From Parashewanella sp965200795 (GTDB lineage Bacteria > Pseudomonadota > Gammaproteobacteria > Enterobacterales > Shewanellaceae): 64,000 nt of DNA. Position 1 is the stretch's first letter, and each line of letters begins with the position of its first letter. The translations under genes were made by a program, and so were the position numbers. Location of the stretch: positions 85,368 to 149,367 of the forward strand of contig CBDAVB010000026.1 of assembly GCA_965200795.1 (NCBI GenBank), read 5' to 3'. Positions 46,981-56,892 of the stretch are shown one piece after another. The notes under the pieces are model-generated. The model saw nothing but the letters and a program-made list of their open reading frames with translations. It ran no database searches and was not told where the DNA came from.

Positions 46981-47541
46981 ATGCAAGGTTTAACGGCGTG
47001 TGTTTGTCCGGCGCTTACCTCCGGGGAAGACGTTCAGTTAATGGACGAAGAGTCAGAAAGATTGCGCTTAGCGGTCACCGGAACCGCAAATTACGAATCC
47101 GTGGCCCGTTCTGCTGAGGCCGCGGAGCCTTGTCAGATAGCGGACATTGCGGATTCGATGGATCACCATTGGAACTGTAGTTGTCACCGGCGGCTGTCAA
47201 GCTTTTTCCGCAGTTGTTTTAGCGGAGTCAGAAGTTGTTTAAGCGAAGCCATGGTTCTTAAAAATCCCGTTAATCCTGATTACGTCATATCACCCGCAAA
47301 CATTATTTGTTCCGGAATAAGCGGATTTTTCGGATACAAGGCAGGCGAATTAATTTACGAGTCGGATTATCACAACACAGAATACTCAGAAATAAAACAC
47401 ACGGAGGCTGTTCTTTTGGGTACAGTGGCGGGTGTTATGGTCGGTTTTTTTATATTAGGGCCTCTTTTATATCAATTTCGACTTGGCTCATGGTTTGGTT
47501 TTTGCCGTGATGACGGTCAGTCTCCCTGTTCGGACTGTTAA
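46981..47541 (+). CDS. Cysteine-rich protein with membrane segments, unknown
   Basis: 186 residues from ATG 46981, which has AGAGG at the right distance (ATG 46975 is the alternative). The first half is soluble, acidic, then cysteine-rich (CSCHRRLSSFFRSCFSGVRSCLSE). Two hydrophobic stretches follow, about residues 105-120 (IICSGISGFFGYKAGELI) and 140-165 (VLLGTVAGVMVGFFILGPLLY). The end is again rich in Cys (FCRDDGQSPCSDC). Not recognised. Could be a host-directed membrane protein, given the surroundings; speculative. Confidence 0.5.
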   Translation: MQGLTACVCPALTSGEDVQLMDEESERLRLAVTGTANYESVARSAEAAEPCQIADIADSMDHHWNCSCHRRLSSFFRSCFSGVRSCLSEAMVLKNPVNPDYVISPANIICSGISGFFGYKAGELIYESDYHNTEYSEIKHTEAVLLGTVAGVMVGFFILGPLLYQFRLGSWFGFCRDDGQSPCSDC

Positions 47542-47802
47542 TAATCGCATCAGCTAGTGTAGTGATTTAAAATTGATATTTAAAAGCCGTGCCAGCTCAG
47601 ATTACTGTTAATTTAATCTAGGAAGTCCGTCAGCAACCGGAAAAATTCGTCAGGATCAGAGTCACTCCCTATTCGCCTTGCTCAGCGCTCCAAAGTTTAA
47701 ACACCGCTGTATTAGATCAATTATTCATGTACTTGGTATTATATGCGGTTTAAGGACGCCACCCCCGCTCTTTCTGGGTTCAAATTCCAAAAGCCTGAAA
47801 CC
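47542..47802. other. Intergenic region, nothing recognised
   Basis: No gene or clear repeat. Converging genes on both sides. Confidence 0.4.
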
Positions 47803-48189
47803 TCACCCCCGATGACTTGAACAGCTTGTTTTTGAGCCGCAACAGCCGCCAATCCTGCCTCTTGAAGTCGGTGCCTCCGTCCAATCCGGTTCTGGAAAAA
47901 CAGGCCAGTCAACACTGATAATTCGATTATGCAGCATGACAAATTCCGCTTGGTAGCGGTTTAGGCCATCAGTGCTGAATTCGAGTAAGAAGTCCGCTTT
48001 CCAGCAGATACCGGTGTTACCGCCAAATGAAGGTCGGGCAGAAACCATAGCTACAGATAATAATTGTACTCTTTGCTTTGCTGATTCTCTTTGGGCAAAA
48101 CGGCGGCTGGTTTCTGCCATTTGTCTCAGTTGCCAGAAATAAGCGGCAATAAGTGCAATTCCGAGAATTAATAGTAAATCGGCCATCAT
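47803..48189 (-). CDS. DUF3301-type small membrane-anchored protein
   Basis: A 128-residue protein with one N-terminal membrane helix (LLLILGIALIAAYFW) and a cytoplasmic part ending LLEFSTDGLNRYQAEFVMLHNRIISVDWPVF, the DUF3301 pattern. Typical members are about 100 residues; the extra 25 residues here are Ser/Cys-rich and may reflect read-through after loss of a stop. The start overlaps the upstream DUF3549 stop as ATGA, as in Shewanella and Vibrio. Confidence 0.65.
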   Translation of the reverse strand: MMADLLLILGIALIAAYFWQLRQMAETSRRFAQRESAKQRVQLLSVAMVSARPSFGGNTGICWKADFLLEFSTDGLNRYQAEFVMLHNRIISVDWPVFPEPDWTEAPTSRGRIGGCCGSKTSCSSHRG

Positions 48190-49196
48190 GACATCGTCGT
48201 CCTAAAAAGTCCTCCAATCGCCTGTGATAACTTAACACTGCGATTGGGGTTACGTAATTCTGATAATATTTTTTCGCGTAATTGCGGAATGGCCACAATA
48301 TCAGCAAAAACCTGATTAAAAAAGCGTTGCGGTTGCATTGCTAAAGACTCTAAATAAGCAAGGCGAACCTTATCATTTTTAAGCACGGTCCAATTTCTGG
48401 CCGCAATCGTGATTAAGGCTTGATCGGTTAATGTTCCGTGCAGTAAGAACGTAACGGCTTTGAGGCTCAGCTCTTGATTTCCGGATAGCGCTTTCAAAAA
48501 CAAAAGCGCAATCTCTGGTGTTGCCCGATTAAAGTTGTCAAAAAGCTGATCCGCGATATTGTCTGTCACATTGATGTGTTCGAGACATCGGCAAATCGCT
48601 GCTTGCAGATCCATATACTCTGATTGTAGTCCGCTGATAACTTGCCGTTCATGATCCAAGCTGTTAAGTCTTACACAAATATCCGCAATACCCTGCAGAC
48701 CGAGTTGTTGCCAGTTTTCTTTCGGCATTTGACCGGACAAATACTGTGACGCCATTTCATATTGAGCGGAAGCGGGCAGTCCCATCTGCTTTTTGACCAG
48801 AGCATTAAACACGGCCAGTTTTTCTTGTGAGGGTTTAAAACTGAAAGGGTTATTGGCTAACGCCCGTTGTTGCTTTTCTGAAAGAGGTTTGGCTGGATCT
48901 CTGCCCAAAGCCTCAAGGATCATCTTTATGAATTGCTGACGGGCGGCAGGCACAAATAAGCCTTTCTCATCCAGCGCAAGCTTGATAAACCAAATATAAT
49001 GCTGTTGTTCTTCACTCCAGAAAACAACGGCAAATTGAGCATGTCCTTGAATCGGGTATGGATAAGGAGCTTGTAAAGCTTCAATTTGATGGAAAGTCAT
49101 CATATCAATATGCTGGACACGACGTCCTAGATCGTAAACTTGAAACTGAGTTTTAGCGGTAGCTAAAAACTGACTTAAAGTGGTAATTTCGGTCAT
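48186..49196 (-). CDS. DUF3549 protein
   Basis: A 336-residue protein of unknown function. It begins ITTLSQFLATAKTQFQVYDLGRRVQHI and contains FHQIEALQAPYPYPIQGHAQFAVVFW, as DUF3549 members of Vibrio and Shewanella do. The rest is helical, HEAT-like. Coupled to the DUF3301 gene by ATGA. Conserved order supports the proposed lineage. Confidence 0.8.
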   Translation of the reverse strand: MTEITTLSQFLATAKTQFQVYDLGRRVQHIDMMTFHQIEALQAPYPYPIQGHAQFAVVFWSEEQQHYIWFIKLALDEKGLFVPAARQQFIKMILEALGRDPAKPLSEKQQRALANNPFSFKPSQEKLAVFNALVKKQMGLPASAQYEMASQYLSGQMPKENWQQLGLQGIADICVRLNSLDHERQVISGLQSEYMDLQAAICRCLEHINVTDNIADQLFDNFNRATPEIALLFLKALSGNQELSLKAVTFLLHGTLTDQALITIAARNWTVLKNDKVRLAYLESLAMQPQRFFNQVFADIVAIPQLREKILSELRNPNRSVKLSQAIGGLFRTTMS

Positions 49197-49642
49197 GGGT
49201 TAATGCGATTTGGTAAGACAAAGTTGCTGAATTGTATCATTTCGTTTGTATGCGGATAAGTATCCAAGCAAATGTTTTCGGATACAAACGCACCTCAAAC
49301 ATGCTAATTTTAAGTCTCGTTTACCTCTGAAAATCCGTGACCTTATACGGCACCATAGCGTGAAAAACATTTTATTTCAGGTACAGCGGAGCCCGGGCGT
49401 TTAGCCCAAGCTCATCACAGATTGGCGTAAGTGAGTGTTTAAAGCGTTACTGCTCTTGATAATTCCACGGCAAATAAGCTTGCGGATTGGCTTTGACTTT
49501 TTCACTTTCCCGCCGCAAATAAGTGAAAGCTAGATCTCAGCGCACTGAAATTTTCCTAGAAAACTCCCGTCTGACTCTATTACGGTTTCTATTTCAATAA
49601 GATAAAATAACCCGATCAACTGATTGCACAAAGCCCTCTTGA
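49197..49642. other. Intergenic region with a possible coding remnant
   Basis: On the minus strand near 49450-49535 a short frame reads AFTYLRRESEKVKANPQ and ends YLPWNYQEQ, suggesting the tail of a lost gene. It is too short to identify. Confidence 0.3.
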
Positions 49643-50092
49643 CTATCGAAATCCAAAATTTAATGAGCTCCATTCACACGAATATATTGCCGGAGTTTTA
49701 GATTGATCTGTTCGTAATATAAACTTTACTATTAACTCACTATTAATCATTAAAGTTTTTTTTAATGTTGTAACTATTATTTTTTCTCCATTTATTTCAA
49801 AAGAAGTATCTTCATAGTTTGTAATCATTGTTCTTGAATTGTTTTTATCATCAGTAATAACGCCTCCAGTAGAACTAAAACTTAACAAAGTGGATTCACT
49901 AAGTAAAAGTTTTTTATCAATATTGTCTCTGTCACTTATGAGCTTACACATTTTTAAATCTAAAACAATGTTAATCACTGAACCATTTTTGAACTCTTTT
50001 TCCAGGACAGCAAAAGAATTAATCATTGTTGCTGAACTTATCGAGCTGTAAAAAAGCAAAACCGAAATTAAACTACCAATCAACGATTTCAT
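49643..50092 (-). CDS. VirK-like secreted protein
   Basis: A 149-residue protein with a signal peptide (LIGSLISVLLFYSSISSATM). The mature part has INSFAVLEKEFKNGSVINIVLDLKMCKL near the start and IYSCEWSSLNFGF at the end, leaving two Cys that could pair, and the middle TNYEDTSFEING. This resembles VirK-family proteins, small secreted virulence-linked proteins first found in Agrobacterium and Ralstonia. The match is by eye. Isolated, low-GC gene. Confidence 0.55.
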   Translation of the reverse strand: MKSLIGSLISVLLFYSSISSATMINSFAVLEKEFKNGSVINIVLDLKMCKLISDRDNIDKKLLLSESTLLSFSSTGGVITDDKNNSRTMITNYEDTSFEINGEKIIVTTLKKTLMINSELIVKFILRTDQSKTPAIYSCEWSSLNFGFR

Positions 50093-50946
50093 TATTTTGT
50101 TCCTTAATGATTTAAGTAGTCGACTAAAAGTTTATAGCTCACAAAGTTTATAAAAACTTTGCGGTGCCTCATAAAATTCCACTGTTAGATAATAATACCT
50201 TTCCCGCACTCCATATTTTTACAATAATTTCAATTTATAATAATTTCAACTTATATTTATGATTTCAAAAGGATCTTTTGTTTATCGCTGACGTTATAAA
50301 AGTTCTGCCCCCAATCCATATGAAACGACGAAGAGCCACTTTAAGCACAATGGCACTAACTTAAGCTTTAGCAGGAGGTTTACTTATTTTTAACAATAAA
50401 GATTAAAGCTTTACTCTTACTGTACCCATGAATACAACAATGATATTTGGCTACCGATTCATGAAGTTTTATTCAGGAATTCGTGAAGTTTTATTCAGGA
50501 ACTGTCTATCAGGGAACCGTTAAGATTTGACTGTTATTTGTTTTGGATAGGGAACTAAGTCGCTGACCATAAGTTTTCTGACATTGTTTGATGCCCGTCT
50601 TTACCGCACTACGGCGTTGTAACTTCGGTTACATAGCTACGCTATGCTCCCTGAGTTGCGCTTCGTATTGTACCAAATCTGAGCACCAAAATTCCGAAGA
50701 AACTTATCGTCAGCTACTTAGAGCGTATGTTTCGTTCGTGCGTAGATAAATATTCGGTTACATGCTGACCGGCTGCTTACGCTATTTCCCTTAACTCACT
50801 TGGCTATGTTGTTTGTAACTGAATATGAACGCTGAATTTCTGTCAAATTTAAAAATCATTAATTGCGCTGGTATTCAAGCGGACAGATTTAACACTTAAT
50901 TTGAACATAGACATTCACTTTTTGCCGGTATAGAGGAGCTTTATTT
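50093..50946. other. AT-rich spacer holding a MITE-like repeat
   Basis: No gene is recognisable. A short direct repeat, ATTCATGAAGTTTTATTCAGGA with ATTCGTGAAGTTTTATTCAGGA at about 50458-50500, is visible. The MITE at 50556-50720 is listed separately. Confidence 0.45.
50556..50720. repeat. MITE-like repeat, copy B
   Basis: Same length and ends as copy A at 23579-23744: TAAGTCGCTGACCATAAG at the left, TAAGTAGCTGACGATAAG inverted at the right. Internal parts are about 85 percent alike by eye. No coding capacity. Confidence 0.7.
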
Positions 50947-51525
50947 ATGACCTTTTCAGTATCATCGGGAACACAAATCGAAAAAGCGCGTGAAATCAGA
51001 ACAGTATATTATGAGAGTTTACTAGCAAAAGGTATAGAGGAAACACATCGTTCCTTATCTATCGGAGGTGTTTGTCTAGCTGTTCGTGAAACAAAATCCC
51101 CGTTTGATAAAATTAAACTTCAAGCCTTTATATTAAGTGCAAGTGATTCTTCTACCCTTAAAACCAACGCCGAGGACGTGTTAAAAAGTTATGATTATAT
51201 AATTAACTCACCAGAAACTCAATTGCACGCATCACTCTTGAACGATTTCTATACTTTTCCACCGGACATATCTGTGGAAGGCGTACTCATGATTTCAGAA
51301 AAAAGCTTTAATGTCAGCCGGTTATTCTTGCCCGTAATGGAAGACACTGTTGATTATATGAGATTTTTGGAAGGATACTATTATTCAGAAATTGAATTCC
51401 GGGGAATTGAAGAGGTACATAAAAAACTTTGGCTACCGGAGGTAAGCCTGGCTATTAAGGCTGGTGAGGGCGCTGATGAAAAAAACTGTCGTGAAAACAT
51501 CAATATTGTTATACCTGCTTATGCC

Positions 51526-53058
51526 CTGTCTCTTGATCAGATCTCAAAGCATTTCACCATCAGCTAGCATTTCTTTTGCTGTCCGATATCCTACAACATA
51601 AGATTGAAGGGTTCTCCAGCCTTCCCAGATTGTTTCCCAACCCGCAATACCCGTACGTTTGGTGTCTGTAAAACCGCCCAGTTTTGCGAGCGATTGATAA
51701 GCCCATTTCAAGCTTGGCACATCTTTGCCATTCCAGCCCCTTGGCTTTTTCACCTTCATCAATACCTTCCATTCATCTTCTTCGAATACGGTTTCGCAGC
51801 TTTGATTTTCCAGTTCATTAGCCGCTTCGACTAACCCTTTTTTACGTAAATAATACGGGATAGTTATTGCCTCCCTTAATTGCAGCAACCGAACACCGAT
51901 AAAAGCGAGAATCGATAACGCTCTTTCTAAGTTTTTGGGGTCAGTCATCCTCTGACGCTCGGCACCGGCGCCTGTTTTCCACGCCTTATGAAAATCTTCA
52001 ATCCGCCACCTTGCGGTATAAATATCAATAACACGCAAGGCCTGCGATAAGGTTCCTACAGGCTCTGTTGTCAGCAACACCCAACGCAACGGCTCTACCT
52101 CTTTTTTTGAGGTTTTCTCTTGAGCATAAACCACGTTAACCGGCTTCATCTCACCCTCAGACTTCAGGGTGACCGTCGCCACTTTTACCGTCAATTTGGC
52201 TTTTCTGGCTTTTCGATTAACGGGTTTCCCTTTACTGTCTTTCATTCCTTTTTGCGGGATATCTATCGTGTATGACCCCAGCTCTGGCTGGGTTTCAAGA
52301 TATTCAAATAAGGGTAATTCAGACTCAAGGATCTTTCTGTTATGCTTCGCCCGCACGACAAAACGTTCATTATGGGCTTGCTTATCTTGCAGATAGCTTT
52401 GTATGTCCGCCTCTCTGTCACAGACCGAAATAACCCGGGACATAGTGTCACCTAAGCGTTGGCGGCAAAAGTGCGACGCATCCGCCCATTTTCCGCTTTC
52501 TTTTTCATCGGCGTCTGCGGGGTCGTCAGGACGGCACCACCAGTCCTGATGAATAAGCCCAATGGTTTTTGTGGTAAAGGCATCTAACAATAAGGTTGAG
52601 TGAATCCACCACCCGCGGGATTTATCTTTGACGCTGCCAAGTTTCCCTAGCTCTGATGCGACCTTATGTTTAAAGCCGGCTGAAGTCGTATCATCCATAG
52701 CCAGAATTTCTGTATATGACTTGGCTTGTTCGGCTGTGTAGTCAAAGCCTGAGCAGCGTATCACCTCCGGTGAAACTTTATCGTTACGGATTAACCGATA
52801 AGCCCCTTCTTGCTTAGCTTCATCTCCCTGACAGGATGAAGCGATAGACTTCCCACTGCAGCGAGCCATGTCAGCAGCGGTTTCCACTAGTCTTTCAGTT
52901 CGTCTGGAATCACCAAGCTTTGCATTTTGAAAGTGGTCTTGCGCCCATTGTTTATGATCAAAAATTGACATTATTCGCTACTCTTTGTGAAGGAATTTCT
53001 TGATCAGATCAACGGGTTTTAAAAAAGTTCAATTTAATTTAGATTTGTGTAGAAGAGT
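51526..53058 (-). mobile_element. IS50-like (IS4 family) insertion sequence, complete (1533 bp)
   Basis: The left end matches the Tn5/IS50 inside end over 19 bases (CTGTCTCTTGATCAGATCT). The right end inverted reads ACTCTTCTACACAAAT, close to the outside end. A 9-bp duplication, GCTTATGCC, flanks it (51517-51525, 53059-53067). IS50 is 1534 bp. Confidence 0.92.
51544..52971 (-). CDS. IS50-like (IS4 family) transposase
   Basis: A 475-residue protein, nearly the length of Tn5 transposase (476). Catalytic residues: Asp in EILAMDDTTSAG (about 97), Asp in ISVCDREADI (about 188) and Glu in the Y-x2-R-x3-E-x6-K box YTARWRIEDFHKAWK (about 326). It cuts and pastes DNA by a hairpin mechanism in the Tn5 family. 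Intact. It could mobilise the remnant at 17212-17697 only if both ends were present, which they are not. Confidence 0.92.
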   Translation of the reverse strand: MSIFDHKQWAQDHFQNAKLGDSRRTERLVETAADMARCSGKSIASSCQGDEAKQEGAYRLIRNDKVSPEVIRCSGFDYTAEQAKSYTEILAMDDTTSAGFKHKVASELGKLGSVKDKSRGWWIHSTLLLDAFTTKTIGLIHQDWWCRPDDPADADEKESGKWADASHFCRQRLGDTMSRVISVCDREADIQSYLQDKQAHNERFVVRAKHNRKILESELPLFEYLETQPELGSYTIDIPQKGMKDSKGKPVNRKARKAKLTVKVATVTLKSEGEMKPVNVVYAQEKTSKKEVEPLRWVLLTTEPVGTLSQALRVIDIYTARWRIEDFHKAWKTGAGAERQRMTDPKNLERALSILAFIGVRLLQLREAITIPYYLRKKGLVEAANELENQSCETVFEEDEWKVLMKVKKPRGWNGKDVPSLKWAYQSLAKLGGFTDTKRTGIAGWETIWEGWRTLQSYVVGYRTAKEMLADGEML

Positions 53059-53960
53059 GCTTATGCCTGCTCATTAAGGCCGTCCTCAAAACTGATGGAG
53101 TTTGAAGTTGAAGAAATAGCGCACTCAGGCAGTAAGAGCGAAGAAACAGTTCCGGAGAGTCACAATTCATTAGCAGAGTTTGCAAAATCAACAATACAGA
53201 ATATATTTCAGATTTTCATAAATAACCCAGATACTCAATTTTCAGCTTATAAGGCTAACGATAGATGGATTGAAAATATGAAAATCCTGTCAAGCCCCAA
53301 AGACTTGCCTTCTTTTATAAAAGATACACCTGTTACAATATGTGATTTAACGTACACAGATAAAGTTTATTTAGAGCATAAGAAATTCGGAAAATCGGTT
53401 TCAGATATGGTTGATTATCTGTTTTCTAATTTTCGCCCTCATATTCCGGGCTCAGAGGAACCAGAGTCATTACATTTACATTCTCAATCGATAATGATAG
53501 AGATAGGAAGTCTTGCTCTCATGGGAGCTAAGAGACGTATCACAATATATGAATTATGCGAATATATCTCAAGAACAATTAAGTTTAATAAATATGAAAA
53601 AGCTGAAAAATTAATACAGATCGGTAAAATACAGATTAAAGAAGCAGAGGCAGAAAACGTAACCATTATTGATAGCATGGATATATTCAGTGACTTTATT
53701 AAGACTTGCCGTAAATATATAAAAAACACCCCGGAAGTAGCTCTTTCGACAAAACGAAAATATTCTGGTACAACATTAATGCACCCCAATAAAAAAGTAA
53801 GGTTCAGCCCGCGATGAATTAACTGGTATTCTCATAATGATTAAAAACGAGAAAATCAAGGTGATTTAAACTGCTGTTCAGAAAAAATAATATGTGCCGA
53901 AATAATCCGGGAGAGGTTTGCCGAAGCTGATGACAGGACAGAAAAAAGAATTTAACTACG

Positions 53961-53989
53961 CATGCCATGAACGGGATGTACATGGCATG
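53961..53989 (-). terminator. Terminator of the cytochrome c gene
   Basis: CATGCCATG and CATGGCATG form a 9-bp stem; on the minus strand a T-run (CTTTTTTC) follows after 15 bases. Confidence 0.65.
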
Positions 53990-54001
53990 AGTGAAAACTT
54001 A

Positions 54002-54295
54002 TTATAAGCTCTCGTAGTATGCGGCCAGGTTAGCCATATCCGAGTCACTTAACGGCATGGCCATAGGTGACATTACCGGATCTTTACGAGTTCCATCTTT
54101 AAAAGCTTTAAGTTGCTTGACGATGTACTTAGCTTTTTGACTCTTTAGATTAGGGTAATCAGGCATTGGCGAGATACCGTCAGCACCGTGACATGCAGCA
54201 CACACCGCAGATTTAGCTTTACCGGCGGCCGCGTCACCAGCGATTGCAGGCATAGCGAGCGCACCAGCTACAGCAAGGGTCAATAGCTTTTTCAT
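54002..54295 (-). CDS. Periplasmic monohaem cytochrome c (c553/c4-like)
   Basis: 97 residues from the ATG at 54295, chosen for AAGGAGATAAA just upstream. Signal peptide MKKLLTLAVAGALAMPAIA, haem motif CAACH at about residues 33-37, and the Met ligand probably in the SPMAMPL segment near residue 77. It shuttles electrons in the periplasm. Family members of this class feed cytochrome oxidases. Single gene with its own terminator. Confidence 0.85.
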   Translation of the reverse strand: MKKLLTLAVAGALAMPAIAGDAAAGKAKSAVCAACHGADGISPMPDYPNLKSQKAKYIVKQLKAFKDGTRKDPVMSPMAMPLSDSDMANLAAYYESL

Positions 54296-55258
54296 TTTAT
54301 CTCCTTGGGGTGTTCTTTGTTCCAAAACACTTTATTTGTTTAACATTGCTTTTACAGCACCAAAGAAGAAGAGTTAACCGCTCCGCTTTACTTCGGTTCA
54401 GGATGATATTATGCCACTTTTGTCTCAGTTTTGAATGTGAAAAGTAAAAATAATTACGCATGTGACACGTTTGTAATTCACTTTTGCTAAGAGATTAACC
54501 TTAAAAATCAACCGGACGTATAAAAGATAGGTGATTCTTCATTTAAGCGTTTGGCCGCACCTGACGTAAACTTTATCTCATGAAGTGTTGCGAACGTTTT
54601 TTGATCCGCTTTACGGAAAAGCGGCTCAAACATAGTGTGCGCACCTCAGCAGCAGAATCAGAAACCGGCATAATGAATTATACAGAGGCGCGCAATAACG
54701 GATGCGAACCTTTTTTCCGGACAAAACCGGCTGATGCTATTACGAAAAAAGCAGAGAGAATATAAAGGGTTTGAATATCCTAAAGTAATTTGATGCGCTG
54801 CACCAGCGGTAATTTCAGCCGGTTCATGAACGTCAAGAAAGTGAAGTCACCTAACTGCTTTTTACCGTGAAAATAGCCGCTAATGCCGTCCCCCAAGGCT
54901 TTTACAAAAAGCCTGTAAGCTCAAAATTACTTCGTCTTTTAGGTTAATGAGTCCGGCTTTAGGCTCAAGTCAGAATTGCGATTCCTTCGCAGTTGCTCGA
55001 AATACTCCTGAATATCTGCGCAACTGTTCTTGAGCTCGTCATTCTGCCTTGAGATGAAGAGAACAAATGCAAGCGTACGTAGACCCGGAAAACACTAAAG
55101 AAAATATTACGCTCTATGTAGTTCGCAAATAGGCTTATCCTTATGCCTGAAGCGCTACTGTTATAACTCCGGCTAAATATCATCACCGTCAATGAGAGAT
55201 TTCACACAAGAATACCCGCACACGTCAGACGAGAACAAATCAAAAGCAGGCATTCAAA
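54296..55258. other. Long spacer with possible decayed coding pieces
   Basis: No intact gene. On the minus strand around 54780-54905 a frame reads GDGISGYFHGKKQLGDF and later FMNRLKLPLVQRIKLL before a stop, as if the tail of a lost gene. I cannot name it. Small frames at 54580 and 54965 look random. Confidence 0.35.
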
Positions 55259-56473
55259 TCATATCCCGAATATTTTTTCCAGCATATCGGTATCAACATC
55301 GTTCGGAGACCATCTCGGTTTCAAACGCTCGCCGAGCACTTTATTCATCTCTTTCACAGTCTTAAATCGGGCATATTCGAACCTGAGTTCTTCAATTCTC
55401 TCAGATAAATTATCCGCGTGCTGATGTAAATTTGCTGTACTGGCTTTTTTCGTTTTTTCCCCGAAACGGAACCAAACCATGGTTTCTACTGAGCTTGGCT
55501 CGTCTAGTCGGCGGTATTCATCTTCAAGCTGACCGACTTTTCCCTTTAAAGACTCAATCATGCTGTCCAGTGATTCCTTTGACAGTTCAAGTTCCATATC
55601 AGGGAGCCACTGCTGCGCAAACTGAAGCAAGGTGTAGATATCCTTCTCTTTTTTCGCTTTAGATAATTGCTGCATCAGCTGGTGTTTTTGATCTTTTTTG
55701 TCCTGAGACTCTTCTTTATCAGGATGTAATATCACAGCCAGTTTTTTGTAGAGTTTATTAAGCTGGGACGTTTTTAAGGCTCCGTTGACTTCATGTTTAA
55801 CTTGAAACATATTTTCGGACTGTTTTTGAGATTCAGAAGAAAACTCGGTATCGTCAAAGGCATGCTCTTCATTTTCCGCTTCGTGAGAAAGCTTCTTTTT
55901 AAGAAGATCGTTCATAAACTCATCAACTTTCCCGGGGTCGCGCAGCACGTTCAGTAACGTCTCATCATTGTGCTCAACTGACATCTGAAACATGGTTTCT
56001 AACATCTCACGAAAATCTTCGACATCGTCCAAATCAGGTTCTTCATGACCACCATTTACTCTGGCATGCTCCATTTCCTGAATCATATGATTCGACAGCG
56101 TATTTCTTAAGGTCTCGGTGCTTTTCTTACGAAACGGGTTATGCTCAAGCGCATTAAGTTCATCTTCAATCCAGGCGATTAATTCTTCACGCTTTTGACC
56201 TTTGATGCTTTTTCTGGGCAAAAAGCTTAACAATTTTTCAATATAATTTTCTGATTGCTCACACAAAGCCTCCTCTACCGGACCGATAATATCCACTGCT
56301 TCATCATAAAATGAATTAATTTTCTTGAGCTTGTTTTGATTGCGCTCTTCTAAACGAACAATTCGCCGCTGAAGATCGACAAGCTTAACCAGACGACTAT
56401 TTTTCTTATGTTTTTTTGCACGGGAGGAATTGGCAGAGGAAATCGTGAGTTCGCGAATACTGAGCTGAGACAT
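55259..56473 (-). CDS. J-domain-containing protein
   Basis: A 404-residue, highly charged, helical protein. The J-domain signature lies near residue 240: LNKLYKKLAVILHPDKEESQDKK, with the HPD tripeptide that stimulates Hsp70. It is preceded by long helices (likely coiled coil, residues ~20-60) and an acidic middle, and followed by another helical stretch (LSKESLDSMIESLKGKVGQLEDEYRRLD). J proteins recruit DnaK to particular clients. Similar proteins occur in Vibrio and Shewanella. Transcribed alone. Confidence 0.75.
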   Translation of the reverse strand: MSQLSIRELTISSANSSRAKKHKKNSRLVKLVDLQRRIVRLEERNQNKLKKINSFYDEAVDIIGPVEEALCEQSENYIEKLLSFLPRKSIKGQKREELIAWIEDELNALEHNPFRKKSTETLRNTLSNHMIQEMEHARVNGGHEEPDLDDVEDFREMLETMFQMSVEHNDETLLNVLRDPGKVDEFMNDLLKKKLSHEAENEEHAFDDTEFSSESQKQSENMFQVKHEVNGALKTSQLNKLYKKLAVILHPDKEESQDKKDQKHQLMQQLSKAKKEKDIYTLLQFAQQWLPDMELELSKESLDSMIESLKGKVGQLEDEYRRLDEPSSVETMVWFRFGEKTKKASTANLHQHADNLSERIEELRFEYARFKTVKEMNKVLGERLKPRWSPNDVDTDMLEKIFGI

Positions 56474-56892
56474 AACAGGAGCCGAAAAATAAAAATAAAA
56501 ATAACCATATCAAAAAATGGAACGATAGCATAGGCTTTATTTATGGTTGACTTACAGACATGTTAACCAAATAAATAACTTACGGCATGTTGAAACGCTT
56601 AAAGCTGTTGTAATCTTACTTTGAGGTTGATCCGCCGTTTTTACGAGGCGAAGGTTACGGCGGCAACGGTCACCGCTTTATCTTGTCCCGGAAATATCAC
56701 CGGACTTTTACAGCAGGTGACGCCGACTTCGCCGCATACGCGGGTCGGGAAAGTCAGCAGAGCCTCTTGTACCACCGGTATTTACCCCCGAATGAAATAC
56801 GACAGTTTTTATGTCGGTCATTCAGCGTCTTTTGTCCGGATTAACCACCGGCTTTCGCGGCAGTGACGGTCTGTTTTCTCACGCCGCGCTTC
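56474..56892. other. Spacer, nothing firm
   Basis: A GC-rich frame (56621-56866) opposite the large gene has no coding character that I can defend. Otherwise empty. Confidence 0.35.

Larger units (their letters stand above)
50947..53817 (+). pseudogene. Unknown protein with C-terminal basic NLS-like tail, split by an IS50-like element
   Basis: Removing the IS and one GCTTATGCC joins 50947-51525 to 53068-53817 in frame, giving a 442-residue protein. GAGGAG precedes the start. The N-terminal half contains two similar stretches, VYYESLLAKGIEETHRSLSIGGVCLAV and YYYSEIEFRGIEEVHKKLWLPEVSLAI, so it holds an internal repeat. The C-terminus ends in TKRKYSG followed by HPNKKVRFSPR, a bipartite-type basic pattern like a eukaryotic nuclear localisation signal. 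No known domain is recognised. The 5' half still makes a 206-residue product reading into the IS. Confidence 0.75.
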
